Positions 32,915-42,241 of a DNA stretch of 64,000 bases are shown here, piece after piece; the stretch's first letter is position 1; the number at the start of each line of letters is the position of its first letter. Position numbers and translations under genes: made by a program. The DNA comes from Mesorhizobium sp. Its GTDB lineage: Bacteria; Pseudomonadota; Alphaproteobacteria; Rhizobiales; Rhizobiaceae. Location of the stretch: positions 35,429 to 99,428 of the forward strand of contig SUGL01000026.1 of assembly GCA_004963905.1 (NCBI GenBank), in the 5' to 3' direction. The notes beneath the pieces are model-generated. The model did no database searches and was not told the origin of the DNA. It saw nothing but the letters and a program-made list of their open reading frames with translations.

Positions 32915-35299
32915 ATGAATTATGCCAACTTTCCTCTCGACAAGAGGATGCCATTGCCCAGTACCGAAGCGGAAAAGGGTGAAGACTTCATCGACGTCGA
33001 GCGTCTGCTTGGCATGGCGGCTCGGCAGGCCAAGGTGGTGGCGGTCTGCGCCGTCATCGGCCTGTTCCTGGGCGTGATCTACCTGCAGACCACGCCCAAG
33101 CAATACACGTCGGTCTCGAGCGTTTTGATCGATGAGGGCCTGAACAAGGTCGTGGACGACATTTCTGCGGCAAACGTCACGCAGCAGACGGACGCGACCA
33201 TCCTCAGCCAGATAGAAATTCTCAACTCGGCGCGGCTGGCATCGGTGGTTGTCGACAAGCTGAAGCTCGACCAGAACGACGAGTTCATGTATCCGCCGCA
33301 ATCGGCCCTTGCCCAGGGTATTGGTTTCCTGCGCGGCGCGGTCGCCTATTTTCGCGGCGGCTCCGGCACGGATGACATTCCAGGAATCCAGAACGTCGAC
33401 GAAGCGACACGCCAGGCAATGATCACCGCCGCGCGTCACGACTATGCGGTCCTCAAGCTGCAGACCGAGTTGATGGCCGATCGCGTCGGCCGCAGCAACG
33501 TCATTACCCTGGGCTATCAGTCGACCAATCCGGCTCTCGCCACGGCCATCACCAAGGCTTATGCCGAGGCCTATCTCGCCGATCAGCTCAACGCCAGCTT
33601 CGACGCCACCGAGCGCGCGGCCGTCTGGCTGCAGGGCAGGCTGACCGAGCTTCGCCAAAGCTCGCAGCAGGCCGCCATGGAGGTCGAGAAATTCAGGGCC
33701 GAGCACGGGCTGTCCGCAAACAGCGACGGTCAGTTGATCAGCGGCAAGCAGCTGTCCGACCTCAACGCCCAGCTCATCATCGCACAGGCCGATACGGCGC
33801 GGGCCAGCGCCCGCTACCAGCAGTACAAGGCGATCGTCGAAAGCGGTTCCGAGAACGCCTTCAACGATTCCGCGATTGCATCCGATCAGCCGAGCAGCTC
33901 AGTCATCATCGGCCTCAAAACCCGCTATCTCGCCGTCTCCAAGCGGCTGCAGGATGTCGAGGCGAACTTCGGCAAGGACCACCCGCAGGCGGTGGCGCTC
34001 GCCAGGGAAAAGGCCGATGTGTCGGCGCAGATCTTCGGGCAGTTGAAGCAGATCACCGAAAGCTATCGCAACGACTTCCAAGTCGCGCAGGCGCGCGAGG
34101 CCGAGCTCAGGCAGAAGATCACCACCGCTGCCGGCCAGAGCTCGGCCGACAACGAGTCGCAGGTGAGGCTGAGGGAACTCGACCAGCAGGCGCAGGCGCT
34201 CTCCACGCTCTACCAGACCTTCCTCAGCCGCTACCAGGAAGCCTCGCAGCAGCAATCCTTTCCTGTCGGCAAGGTGCGCATCATCTCGGACGCGAACATG
34301 CCCCTGGCAGCGTCGAGCCCGCGCACCATCAGGGTGCTGGCGCTTTCGCTGGTGCTTGGCCTCATGCTCGGCGCCGGCTTCGGAGGCCTGAACGAATTCA
34401 ACGAGCGCTTCTTCCGCACCGGCGAGGACGTTCGCGATCGCGTCGGTCTGAAGTTCCTCGGCTATCTGCCGACGATCGGCGGCGGCAGGGCCAAGGAGGC
34501 GAAGCCGGACGACTTGCCGGCCGACGGCAAGGTCACCAGCCTGTCGGCGGCCGAGAAAAGGGCGCGCATGCGGGTGAGCCTCGACGCGCCGGCCTCGATG
34601 TTTGCCGAGACGCTCCGCAACGCCAAGATCGCGTTCGACGTGGTGATGGAAGACAAGGACAGCCGGGTGATCGGCGTCATCTCGGTCCTGCCCGGCGAAG
34701 GCAAGTCGACGGTCGCGGCAAACCTTGCAGGCCTGCTCGCCGCCAACGGAGCCAAGACGTTGCTGATCGACGGCGACCTGCGCAATCCCGGCCTCAGCCG
34801 CAGCCTCGGCATGGAGACCGAGCACGGGCTGATGGAAGCGGTGGTCAACGGGCAGACCTGGCAGTCGGTCGGCAAGGTCGACCGCCAGACCAAGCTGGCG
34901 ATCATCCCCGCGGTGCTGCGCGGCCAGTTCTCGCACACCAGCGAGCTTCTGGGCTCGGCCGGGATGCGGCGCTTCATCGAGAACGCCAAGGAGACGTTCG
35001 AATACATCATCGTCGACCTGCCGCCGCTTGGGCCGGTGGTCGACGCCAAGGCCTTCGCGCCGCTGGTCGACGGTTTCGTGCTCGTCACCGAATGGGGCCG
35101 CACGCCGCGCGCCATGATACGCTCGATGCTGGAGCAGGAGCCTTATATCGCCGACAAGATCGTCGGCGCGGTGCTCAACAAGGTCGAGCTGAAGAAGCTG
35201 GCGAAATACGGCTCGCTCGGCGCTTCGGAAAAGTTCTTCGACCGCTATTCGAGCTACTATCTGGAGAAGTCGGACTCGCGCTACAAGCAGGCCGCCTAG
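32915..35299 (+). CDS. exoP: Polysaccharide chain-length regulator and tyrosine autokinase ExoP
   Basis: This 794-residue inner-membrane protein has a Wzz domain and a membrane segment at ~40-57. A long periplasmic coiled coil and a second membrane segment at ~467-490 follow. The cytoplasmic BY-kinase domain has Walker A SVLPGEGKSTVAANLAG (~590), Walker A' TLLIDGDLRNPGLSR and Walker B IIVDLPPLGP. The C-terminus carries a tyrosine cluster (RYSSYYLEK and a further Tyr), the site of autophosphorylation. ExoP sets chain length and works with ExoF and the polymerase. It closes the plus-strand exo run. Confidence 0.9.
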   Translation: MNYANFPLDKRMPLPSTEAEKGEDFIDVERLLGMAARQAKVVAVCAVIGLFLGVIYLQTTPKQYTSVSSVLIDEGLNKVVDDISAANVTQQTDATILSQIEILNSARLASVVVDKLKLDQNDEFMYPPQSALAQGIGFLRGAVAYFRGGSGTDDIPGIQNVDEATRQAMITAARHDYAVLKLQTELMADRVGRSNVITLGYQSTNPALATAITKAYAEAYLADQLNASFDATERAAVWLQGRLTELRQSSQQAAMEVEKFRAEHGLSANSDGQLISGKQLSDLNAQLIIAQADTARASARYQQYKAIVESGSENAFNDSAIASDQPSSSVIIGLKTRYLAVSKRLQDVEANFGKDHPQAVALAREKADVSAQIFGQLKQITESYRNDFQVAQAREAELRQKITTAAGQSSADNESQVRLRELDQQAQALSTLYQTFLSRYQEASQQQSFPVGKVRIISDANMPLAASSPRTIRVLALSLVLGLMLGAGFGGLNEFNERFFRTGEDVRDRVGLKFLGYLPTIGGGRAKEAKPDDLPADGKVTSLSAAEKRARMRVSLDAPASMFAETLRNAKIAFDVVMEDKDSRVIGVISVLPGEGKSTVAANLAGLLAANGAKTLLIDGDLRNPGLSRSLGMETEHGLMEAVVNGQTWQSVGKVDRQTKLAIIPAVLRGQFSHTSELLGSAGMRRFIENAKETFEYIIVDLPPLGPVVDAKAFAPLVDGFVLVTEWGRTPRAMIRSMLEQEPYIADKIVGAVLNKVELKKLAKYGSLGASEKFFDRYSSYYLEKSDSRYKQAA

Positions 35300-35326
35300 A
35301 GCAATTCCAAAAAAACAAAGACTTAC

Positions 35327-35362
35327 AGCGCGTCGCCTGAATCCGCTTCAGCGCGACGCGCT
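35327..35362. repeat. Palindromic repeat of the GCGTCGC type
   Basis: Arms AGCGCGTCGC (35327-35336) and GCGACGCGCT (35353-35362), with an inner CTGAA/TTCAG pair. It lies between exoP and a convergent LysR gene and overlaps the latter's end. Similar units occur at 38408, 41751 and 63241. It could act as a bidirectional terminator. Confidence 0.55.
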
Positions 35363-36289
35363 CTGACGATCGCCCGCCTGAGACGAGGATTGACGCGCGA
35401 CGAGTGAGACAACGGCTTCACGGATCCAGCGTTGGCCGCTGTGTCCGTGATTGCGCTCATGCCACACCATTCCCACTGCAAAGCCTTCAACCGGGAAGGG
35501 ACAGTCCATCACCTCAAGCCGGTCCGCGGAGTCGCGCACCAGCCGTTCCGGGACCAGTGCCACGAAGTCCGAGCGAGACACGATCTCGGGGACAAACAGG
35601 AACGACGCCGCGGAGAGGACCACGTTACGCTTGTGTCCCAGAGCAGCCAAAGCGCTGTCCAACGGCGTCGCGAAGCTACCCCCTTCCAAGGATACGATCA
35701 CCTGCTCCAGCTCAGCAAATTCAGCGACCGTGATTCCTTTCCGCAGCCGCGGATGCTTCCGGCGGCCGATGAGCACATAACGTTCATCGAACAGATGTCG
35801 GGTGCGAAGACCTGGCGAGGCCGCCTGCGGTGTCATCAGCGCCAAATCCACATCGCCGCGCGCCATCTGCGCTTCCAGCTGCGGCAGGTCCAGATTGCGG
35901 ATGGCGACGCGAACACCGGGCGCTCGCGTCCTGAGTTCCACAACGAGCGGCTTGACCACCGCCGCTTGCAGATAGTCCGTACAAGCGATTGCGAAGCTTA
36001 GCTTGGCCTTTGCCGGATCGAAGTTCCTATGCGAGGCGACCGTGGCGCGAACCTGATCAAGAGCCTGGCGCAAAGGATCGAGCAATTCCATTGCTTTGAC
36101 CGTCGGCGTCATCCCTCGCTGGGCAGGAATTAGCAGCGGGTCATCGAACTCGCGCCGGAGACGGTTCAGCTGGGCGCTTACCGCTGGTTGGCTGAGGTGC
36201 AGTCGGGCAGCCGCCTTCGTGACGTTCCGCTCGACCAGCAGCATCTCCAGGGTGACCAACAGATTGAGGTCCAAGCGTTTGGTATCCAT
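35348..36289 (-). CDS. LysR-family transcriptional regulator (NodD-like subgroup)
   Basis: This 313-residue regulator has an N-terminal winged helix-turn-helix in LDLNLLVTLEMLLVERNVTKAAARLHLSQPAVSAQLNRLRREF, followed by a periplasmic-binding-protein-like effector domain (residues ~95-300). The helix-turn-helix and the early LDLNLL wording resemble the NodD/LinR subgroup. It is divergent from the NmrA-family gene at 36445 across a 155-base AT-richer gap. LysR regulators often control the divergent gene, so it probably regulates that gene and itself. The inducer is unknown. Confidence 0.85.
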   Translation of the reverse strand: MDTKRLDLNLLVTLEMLLVERNVTKAAARLHLSQPAVSAQLNRLRREFDDPLLIPAQRGMTPTVKAMELLDPLRQALDQVRATVASHRNFDPAKAKLSFAIACTDYLQAAVVKPLVVELRTRAPGVRVAIRNLDLPQLEAQMARGDVDLALMTPQAASPGLRTRHLFDERYVLIGRRKHPRLRKGITVAEFAELEQVIVSLEGGSFATPLDSALAALGHKRNVVLSAASFLFVPEIVSRSDFVALVPERLVRDSADRLEVMDCPFPVEGFAVGMVWHERNHGHSGQRWIREAVVSLVARQSSSQAGDRQSASR

Positions 36290-36444
36290 GGAATGGATAG
36301 TAGCCGAACATTTTTATAATTTCCAATATAGTTCACGCCAAGCTTGACTTGGGGCCAAGGCCGACGCGCGGCGCCATAACGGGCCGTGGCGGAGGTCGAT
36401 CGGGGCGGAAGCGGTTTCCGTCCCTCGAACCAAGGACAACCAGC

Positions 36445-37437
36445 ATGAGCCAAGCCGATATTGTCAAACCTCTGATTACCGTCGTTGGTGCCTCGAGCAA
36501 GCAAGGCCGCAGCGTCGCCAACTCCTTGCTCGACACCGGGCGCTACAGGGTACGCGCCCTGACGCGGCGCCTCGACAGCCAACCCGCGCAGGCATTGGCT
36601 AAGAAGGGTGCCGAAGTCGTGGTGGCGCCTCTTGAACTCGGCAGGCGGGCTGAGCTGACCGAAGCAATGAAAGGTTCGGCCGGGGCGTTCTTGATGACGC
36701 CGCCCGTCGTCAAGGTGCCTCCGGCGGAACCCGAACTTGACCTGGGCAAGGAGTTGGCCGATGCGGCGGTGGCCGCTGGCGTCGAGCACGTAGTGTTCAG
36801 CGGGCTGGAAAATGTTGAAGCCATTACCGGCGGCACCAAGTGGGCGCCGCATTTCACGGACAAGGCAAAGGTGGAGGACTACATTCGCGGCTTGCCCGTC
36901 CGCAGCTCGTTTGTGTATCTGGCGTTTTACTACACCAATTTTCTGGAATACTACGTGCCGCAGGGTGGGGAGGATGGCATAACGTTCGCCATATACTTGC
37001 CGCCGGACGTCCCCATGCCGTTCTGTGATCCGCTGACCGCGGCCGGCCCGGCGGTGCGCGAGATCCTTGACCACCCGGAGCGATACGCTGGCGAAGTTCT
37101 GCCTGTGATCGGCGAGTTCATCTCGGCGCAGCAAATGGTGGACACTTTTGTGCGGGTCACCGGAAAGCGCGCGCGCTATGCCTCTGCCTATTCGCGTGAA
37201 GACTTGTTACGCCATTTTCCGGGCTTCGCCGGCAACGAGCATCTCGTGCGAGAGACGGTGGGTATGGTCGAATACGCCGTCGAATATGGCTACTACGCCC
37301 CTGAGCGCGATCTGACCTGGAGTCGGAGAATCGATCCGGATGCCGTGACTTGGGAACAGTTTCTCAGGCGCAGCAAGTGGCAAGGCGACCTGCTGTCCTT
37401 TGGCGCCGCCGCAGACGCCGAGCTTGCGCCGAGTTGA
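36445..37437 (+). CDS. NmrA-family NAD(P)-binding protein
   Basis: This 330-residue Rossmann-fold protein of the NmrA/atypical short-chain dehydrogenase group has the nucleotide-binding loop ITVVGASSKQGRSVANSLL at residues 9-27 and the sugar-dehydrogenase-like VEHVVFSGLENV stretch (~115). A clear Tyr-x3-Lys catalytic pair is not seen, so it may be a redox sensor or an NAD(P)H-quinone reductase-like enzyme and not a dehydrogenase. The start at 36445 follows CAAGGACAAC. It is divergent from the LysR gene, its likely regulator. Confidence 0.75.
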   Translation: MSQADIVKPLITVVGASSKQGRSVANSLLDTGRYRVRALTRRLDSQPAQALAKKGAEVVVAPLELGRRAELTEAMKGSAGAFLMTPPVVKVPPAEPELDLGKELADAAVAAGVEHVVFSGLENVEAITGGTKWAPHFTDKAKVEDYIRGLPVRSSFVYLAFYYTNFLEYYVPQGGEDGITFAIYLPPDVPMPFCDPLTAAGPAVREILDHPERYAGEVLPVIGEFISAQQMVDTFVRVTGKRARYASAYSREDLLRHFPGFAGNEHLVRETVGMVEYAVEYGYYAPERDLTWSRRIDPDAVTWEQFLRRSKWQGDLLSFGAAADAELAPS

Positions 37438-37533
37438 GAGCGAACTGTGCTTGCGTCATGAAGGCGGCCTGGAGCGTTTTGCCTCCGGAGTTGATACTCG
37501 GAGCGGTCCGAACTGCTCCTCGAAACGTCTCTC

Positions 37534-38304
37534 TCACTCCCTGGACGACAGCAGCCGTCCATATTTGCCGACGATCCGAAGGGCGGTCAGCCGGCCGCTC
37601 TGGAAGGCGCCGGTGTCGATGCCGAGCCGGCGACCCTCGAGCGTTGGAACATCCACGATCGTATGTCCGTGGACGACCCAGCGGTCGAGGTGATGCGCCG
37701 CCGCGAGGAAGTCGGACCGAATGTTGAGCAGGTCGGCCTCGTCCTGCTCCTCGAGCGCGATCCCGGGCCGGATGCCGGCATGCACGAACACGAACTGCTC
37801 CGAGCAGACCATCACCGGCAGCGAGCGCAGGAAGCCGACATGGCTGGCGGGAATCGTCTCGCGGATGCGTTCGTCGACCTCTTCGCTCGAGGCGTAGAGA
37901 TTGGCGAGGTGGGCAGCGTCGATGCCGTAGGAATAGAGGGTCTCCCGCCCGCCAACCGCAAGCCATGGCTCCAGCGACAGATAGCCGTCGATGTAGTTGA
38001 GCATCGCCACTTCGTGGTTTCCGGCCAGGCACACGCGCAGGAAGCCTTTTGGCGGCGGCGCCATGAGGTGCTCGATCACACGCCGCGATTGCGGTCCGCG
38101 GTCGACATAGTCGCCGAGCATGATGATGATCTTGCGGCCACGGAACTGCAGCGCGTCGAGCAGGATCTTCTGCTCCAGCGCGCGCAGCTCGTCGTGGCAA
38201 CCATGCACGTCGCCGATCGCGTAGACCACCGTGTCGCGCATATCCATCACCAGCCGCTCGCGCGGCAAGGGTCGGGGTCGTCTCGATCGCTGGAACAGGC
38301 TCAC
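37534..38304 (-). CDS. Metallophosphoesterase, serine/threonine-phosphatase type
   Basis: This 256-residue phosphatase has the motif series of the PPP family: YAIGDVHGCHDEL, IMLGDYVDRGPQSRRV, CLAGNHEVAMLNYI, FVHAGIRPG and VVHGHTIV. All metal ligands (Asp, His, Asp, Asn, His, His) are present. The start is uncertain. GTG at 38304 gives the short basic N-terminus common in rhizobial members, whereas an in-frame GTG-type start at 38355 would add 17 residues. It has no clear operon partner. Substrates may be phosphoproteins or small phosphorylated molecules. Confidence 0.82.
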   Translation of the reverse strand: MSLFQRSRRPRPLPRERLVMDMRDTVVYAIGDVHGCHDELRALEQKILLDALQFRGRKIIIMLGDYVDRGPQSRRVIEHLMAPPPKGFLRVCLAGNHEVAMLNYIDGYLSLEPWLAVGGRETLYSYGIDAAHLANLYASSEEVDERIRETIPASHVGFLRSLPVMVCSEQFVFVHAGIRPGIALEEQDEADLLNIRSDFLAAAHHLDRWVVHGHTIVDVPTLEGRRLGIDTGAFQSGRLTALRIVGKYGRLLSSRE

Positions 38305-38407
38305 GGATAGCGGCTCGGTACTCAAATTAGGGTCATGCCACGGAGCGTGGACCAAGCCTCGATATCATGTCGGATGCAAACAATTCCACACCGCAACCGT
38401 GCTTTGC

Positions 38408-38512
38408 TTAAAGCGCGTCGCGTTGAGACGGACTCAGGCGACGCGCTTTAAGTTCTTGTTTTGATGCATGTCGTTTTCCCAAAACCGCTGCGCACTCTTG
38501 GGCGACATGCAT
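38408..38512. repeat. Composite rhizobial intergenic palindrome (two units)
   Basis: Unit 1 has 14-bp perfect arms TTAAAGCGCGTCGC (38408-38421) and GCGACGCGCTTTAA (38438-38451). Unit 2 has ATGCATGTCG (38464-38473) and CGACATGCAT (38503-38512) around CCCAAAACCGCTGCGCACT. The same two units, in either order, occur at 41681-41790 and 63182-63285. This matches the mosaic intergenic elements known from rhizobial genomes. Confidence 0.7.
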
Positions 38513-39591
38513 TAGGCGGCTTTCAGCCGGTAGCGGAAGAGCGTGTGGTCCAGCAGCAGGCGGATGCGCGGCTCGGCCTCGGCCGCCACCAGCCAGCTTG
38601 CCGCGATCATGGCAGCGCCGACGATCGGGATCGAGACGAGGTAGGGCACGCCGGCTTGGACCAGGACGCCCAGCATCGCCGCGCCGACGACATCGTGGAT
38701 GAGATAGAGCGGATAGGTCATCAGCCCAATCCGGCGCCAGCCGCGCCAGGACAAATCGAGCCTCAGCGACCATGCCATCAGCGCAACCGCCGCGAGGAAG
38801 ACGATGATCGGCGGCGCGTAAGGCATCGTGGCTTCCACCTTGATGCTGTGCACGTCGACCGAGCTGATGATCTGCAGCACGCCGCCAGCCAGGAACAGGG
38901 CTGAGAAGCAGAGCCGTGGCACCGTCACCGCCTTGAAGCGCATCAGCCAGATGAGCACGCCGACGGCGAAGAACGCGCCGTGGTGCATCAGGGTGAGCTG
39001 CAGCCAGCGCGTCTCCGCCAGGTCGGTCCAGCCGAAGGCGAAATAGAGGCACCAGAACAGCGTGCTGACGAGGCCGATGACGACGGCGACGGCTTCAATG
39101 AGGTCGAAGCGGCCAAGCCGCAGCAATATCCAGACGATGGCGTAGAAGGCGATCTCGATCCCGAGCGTCCAGTAGACGCTGTCCACCCATGGCTCGAAAG
39201 GCACGAAAAGCGCCGTGCGGGCAAGCCGCACCACGGCGTCCGTCGGCCAGGAAAGGCCGACCATGAGCAGCACGATCGCCGAGATCGGCGCACAGACCCA
39301 GACCGCCGGCGCCAACCGTCTGACGCGCGCTTCGAAGAACTTGAGCGGCGTCGAGTTCTCGGCGCTGAAGGCGATCACGAAGCCGCTGATGACGAAGAAC
39401 ACCTGAACGCCGACCCAGCCGGAGCCGACAAAGGCCATCTCGGGATGGGGCGGGATGCCGCCGGTCGAGCGTGCCGAGACGCCGCCGGGAAACGCCCATA
39501 CCCAGAAACCGTAGTGATAGAACATCACCATGACGGCGGCCAGAAAACGCAATATGTCGACGCCGCCGAAAGTCGTCTTGTGCTGAGCCAT
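38512..39591 (-). CDS. Acyltransferase 3 family membrane protein
   Basis: This 359-residue polytopic protein has FGGVDILRFLAAVMVMFYHYGFWVWAF at the start, with the family's Arg-x10-His pair, and VGVQVFFVISGFVIAFSAEN at about residue 58. It is a second likely polysaccharide O-acyltransferase, distinct from the one at 6095-7186. A TGC-N3-GCA palindrome lies 44 bases upstream, as for other EPS genes, which suggests that it decorates the same EPS. Confidence 0.8.
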   Translation of the reverse strand: MAQHKTTFGGVDILRFLAAVMVMFYHYGFWVWAFPGGVSARSTGGIPPHPEMAFVGSGWVGVQVFFVISGFVIAFSAENSTPLKFFEARVRRLAPAVWVCAPISAIVLLMVGLSWPTDAVVRLARTALFVPFEPWVDSVYWTLGIEIAFYAIVWILLRLGRFDLIEAVAVVIGLVSTLFWCLYFAFGWTDLAETRWLQLTLMHHGAFFAVGVLIWLMRFKAVTVPRLCFSALFLAGGVLQIISSVDVHSIKVEATMPYAPPIIVFLAAVALMAWSLRLDLSWRGWRRIGLMTYPLYLIHDVVGAAMLGVLVQAGVPYLVSIPIVGAAMIAASWLVAAEAEPRIRLLLDHTLFRYRLKAA

Positions 39592-39634
39592 GCCTTGCCT
39601 CGGGAATGGCCCCCCAAATGAACTTTAGGGTCTG

Positions 39635-39650
39635 TTGCTGCATTGCACAA
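39635..39650. promoter_or_regulatory. TTGCTGC-ATT-GCACAA palindrome upstream of the acyltransferase
   Basis: Part of a longer interrupted palindrome CTGTTG...CAACAG, 44-59 bases before the start at 39591. A degenerate second half-site (TGC-AGT-GCG) follows at 39659. Confidence 0.4.
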
Positions 39651-39724
39651 CAGGCGATTGCAGTGCGGGACGAATTCGTGAAAGCGCCTGACGTGGCGAT
39701 CCGCTCCCCAATACCGCGACGGCG

Positions 39725-41632
39725 CTAGATACCGATGCCGCGTCCCTTGAGCGCCATGGTGATCTCGTCGAGGATGGCGGGATCGTCGATGGTCGCCGGC
39801 ATCGTCCATTCCTCCTTGTCGGCGATCTTCTGCATCGTGCCGCGCAGGATCTTGCCGGAGCGCGTCTTGGGCAGCCGCTTGATCGTCACCACCGTCTTGA
39901 AGGCGGCGACCGGCCCGATCCGCTCGCGCACCAGCCCCACCACCTCGCTCTCGATCGCGCCGGTATCGCGCGACACCCCGGCATTGAGCACGACGAAGCC
40001 GAGCGGCACCTGGCCCTTCATCGCGTCGGCTATGCCGATGACGGCGCATTCGGCGACATCGGGATGCGCGGCCAGCACCTCCTCCATCGCGCCGGTCGAA
40101 AGCCGGTGGCCGGCGACGTTGATGATGTCGTCGGTGCGCGCCATGACATAAAGATAGCCGTCCTCGTCGACCATGCCGGCATCGGCCGTCTTGTAGAAAC
40201 CGGGGAACTCCTCGAGATAGGCCTGGCGGAAGCGGGCATCGGCATTCCAGAGCGTCGGCAGGCACCCGGCCGGCAGCGGCAGCTTGACCACGACATTGCC
40301 GAGCGTGCCGCGCGGCACCTCATGGCCGGCATCGTCGAGAATGCGGATGTCGTAGCCGGGCATAGGCACGCCGGGTGAGCCGTATTTCACCGGCAAAAGA
40401 CCCAAACCGGCCGGGTTGATGGTCATCGGCGAGCCGGTCTCGGTCTGCCACCAATGGTCGATCACCGGACGGTCGAGCTTCTGCTCCGCCCATTTGATGG
40501 TCTCGGGGTCGGCGCGCTCGCCGGCGAGGAACAGGGTGCGGAACTTCGACAGGTCGTATTTCGGCACGAACTCGCCTTGGGGATCCTGGCCCTTGATGGC
40601 GCGGAAGGCGGTCGGCGCGGTGAACAGCGCCACCACGCCGTGCTCCGAGATTACCCGCCAATAGGTGCCGGCGTCCGGCGTGCCGATCGGCTTGCCTTCG
40701 AACAGCACGCTGGTGCAGCCATGCAGAAGCGGTCCGTAGACGATGTAGGAATGGCCGACCACCCAGCCGACGTCGGAGGCCGCCCAGAACACTTCGCCCG
40801 GCTTGACGCCGAATTCGTTGTCCATGGTCCATTTCAGGGCGACCATATGGCCGCCATTGTCGCGCACGATACCTTTCGGCTGGCCGGTCGTGCCGGAGGT
40901 GTAGATGATGTAGAGCGGGTCGGTTGCGAGCACGGGCACACAGTCGACATTGGCGCCGGCCGCGCGTTCACGCGCCACTGCGTCGGCATAGTCGAAGTCG
41001 TAATTGTCCTTCATCCCGCAGCGCAACTGCTCGCGTTGCAGGATGAGGCAGGCATCGGGCTTGTGCTTCGACATCTCGATCGCCTTGTCGAGCAGCGGCT
41101 TGTAGGCGACGACCCGTCCGGGCTCCAGGCCGCAGGATGCGGAGATGATCAGCTTGGGCTTGGCGTCGTCGATGCGGGTGGCGAGCTCATGCGAGGCGAA
41201 GCCGCCGAACACCACTGAATGCACGGCGCCGATGCGGGAACAGGCGAGCATGGCAATGGCCGCCTCCGCCACCATCGGCATGTAGATGATGATGCGATCA
41301 CCCTTGCCGATGCCGCGGTTCTTGAGCACCGACGCCAGCGCGACCACTTCGCGCTTCAGTTCCGCATAGGTGAATTTCCGGATCGTGCCGGTGATCGCGC
41401 TGTCGTGGATCAGCGCCAGCTGGTCGGCGCGCCCGCCCGCCACATGGCGGTCGATGGCGTTGAAGCAGGTGTTGCAGGTGGCGCCGACGAACCAGTGGCC
41501 ATAGACGCCCGCCGTTGGATCGAAGACGCTTTTTGCCGGCGAATACCAGTCGATTGCCTTGGCCGCCTCGGCCCAGAACCCTACGGGGTCGCGTTTCCAG
41601 CCCTCATAGACCTCGTGGTAGCGTGACGCCAT
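39725..41632 (-). CDS. prpE: Propionyl-CoA synthetase
   Basis: This 635-residue acyl-CoA synthetase of the ANL superfamily has the N-terminal RYHEVYEGWKRDPVGFWAEAAKAIDW wording typical of PrpE. The AMP-binding motif YIIYTSGTTGQPKGIV is near residue 240, DHWWQTETGSPM near 395, and the C-terminal catalytic lysine motif TRSGKILRGTM near 590. It converts propionate (and acetate less well) to acyl-CoA with ATP. It is monocistronic here, with a palindromic repeat upstream at 41681-41790. Confidence 0.88.
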   Translation of the reverse strand: MASRYHEVYEGWKRDPVGFWAEAAKAIDWYSPAKSVFDPTAGVYGHWFVGATCNTCFNAIDRHVAGGRADQLALIHDSAITGTIRKFTYAELKREVVALASVLKNRGIGKGDRIIIYMPMVAEAAIAMLACSRIGAVHSVVFGGFASHELATRIDDAKPKLIISASCGLEPGRVVAYKPLLDKAIEMSKHKPDACLILQREQLRCGMKDNYDFDYADAVARERAAGANVDCVPVLATDPLYIIYTSGTTGQPKGIVRDNGGHMVALKWTMDNEFGVKPGEVFWAASDVGWVVGHSYIVYGPLLHGCTSVLFEGKPIGTPDAGTYWRVISEHGVVALFTAPTAFRAIKGQDPQGEFVPKYDLSKFRTLFLAGERADPETIKWAEQKLDRPVIDHWWQTETGSPMTINPAGLGLLPVKYGSPGVPMPGYDIRILDDAGHEVPRGTLGNVVVKLPLPAGCLPTLWNADARFRQAYLEEFPGFYKTADAGMVDEDGYLYVMARTDDIINVAGHRLSTGAMEEVLAAHPDVAECAVIGIADAMKGQVPLGFVVLNAGVSRDTGAIESEVVGLVRERIGPVAAFKTVVTIKRLPKTRSGKILRGTMQKIADKEEWTMPATIDDPAILDEITMALKGRGIGI

Positions 41633-41680
41633 CGGCTTCTCCTCCCCAGGAACATTTCGTTGTCCGGCAATAGCCTAAAG

Positions 41681-41790
41681 CATGTCTCCCGAAAGTGGGA
41701 ACCGGTTTCGGGACATTCGGGACAAAAGACATGCGTAAAATCAAAACCCAAAGCGCGCTAGGCGATCTGAAAGATCGCGATGTGCTTTAG
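41681..41790. repeat. Composite rhizobial intergenic palindrome (two units)
   Basis: GCATGTC (41681-41687) and GACATGC (41729-41735) enclose CGAAAGTGGGAACCGGTTTCGG. A second, degenerate unit AAAGCGCGCT...GATGTGCTTT (41751-41790) follows. It belongs to the same family as 38408-38512 and 63182-63285. Confidence 0.65.
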
Positions 41791-41901
41791 GCCGCTTTTG
41801 CTGGCTATGTCTTCCTGCATTTTGGTCGACGTTGCCGGCAAGTGGATCCGGCAGCGCCCCGGGTGGGAGCGCGTTTTGCCTGTCAGGAAGTTGAATTCCG
41901 C

Positions 41902-42018
41902 TTAAAGCGGCAAGGCCGCAAGCATCAGCCCCACACCGCCGGCGATCAATATCGCGGCCGCCAATGCCTTCCGATGGCGCTCGAATGCCGTCGGAGCTCG
42001 ATCCCAGTTGTAACGCAT
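41902..42018 (-). CDS. Possible 38-residue single-pass membrane protein
   Basis: The minus strand has an ATG at 42018 preceded by GGGGGAG at 8-9 bases. It opens a 38-codon frame ending in TAA. The peptide begins MRYNWDRAPTAFERHRK and continues with one hydrophobic segment (ALAAAILIAGGVGLMLAALPL). The basic N-terminus and single helix are typical of real small membrane proteins. Expression and function are unknown. It lies alone in the gap between prpE and the second RiPP-like island. Confidence 0.45.
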   Translation of the reverse strand: MRYNWDRAPTAFERHRKALAAAILIAGGVGLMLAALPL

Positions 42019-42241
42019 ACTGTCCACTCCCCCGAAAGCCCCCGGCGAAACTTAGCTTACCTAAAGGAAAGTTGGCAACCCTGACGGGTGCCGGCGACTT
42101 GACAGCGGGCACGGCGGCGGCTCGATGTGTCGGTCATCGCCTAGTGATGGTTCGGCGCGTCTGCGCAGCAGTCGTCGTCAGCGATGGACAGCGCCGGGAG
42201 GCGGCGGTAAATCCTTGTCCGGCAATTGTCTGGATAGACGT

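Noticed and set aside
41640-42241. Search for a precursor peptide before the second island
   Set aside because: No frame on either strand shows the lasso leader motif; only the small membrane protein at 41902-42018 looks real.
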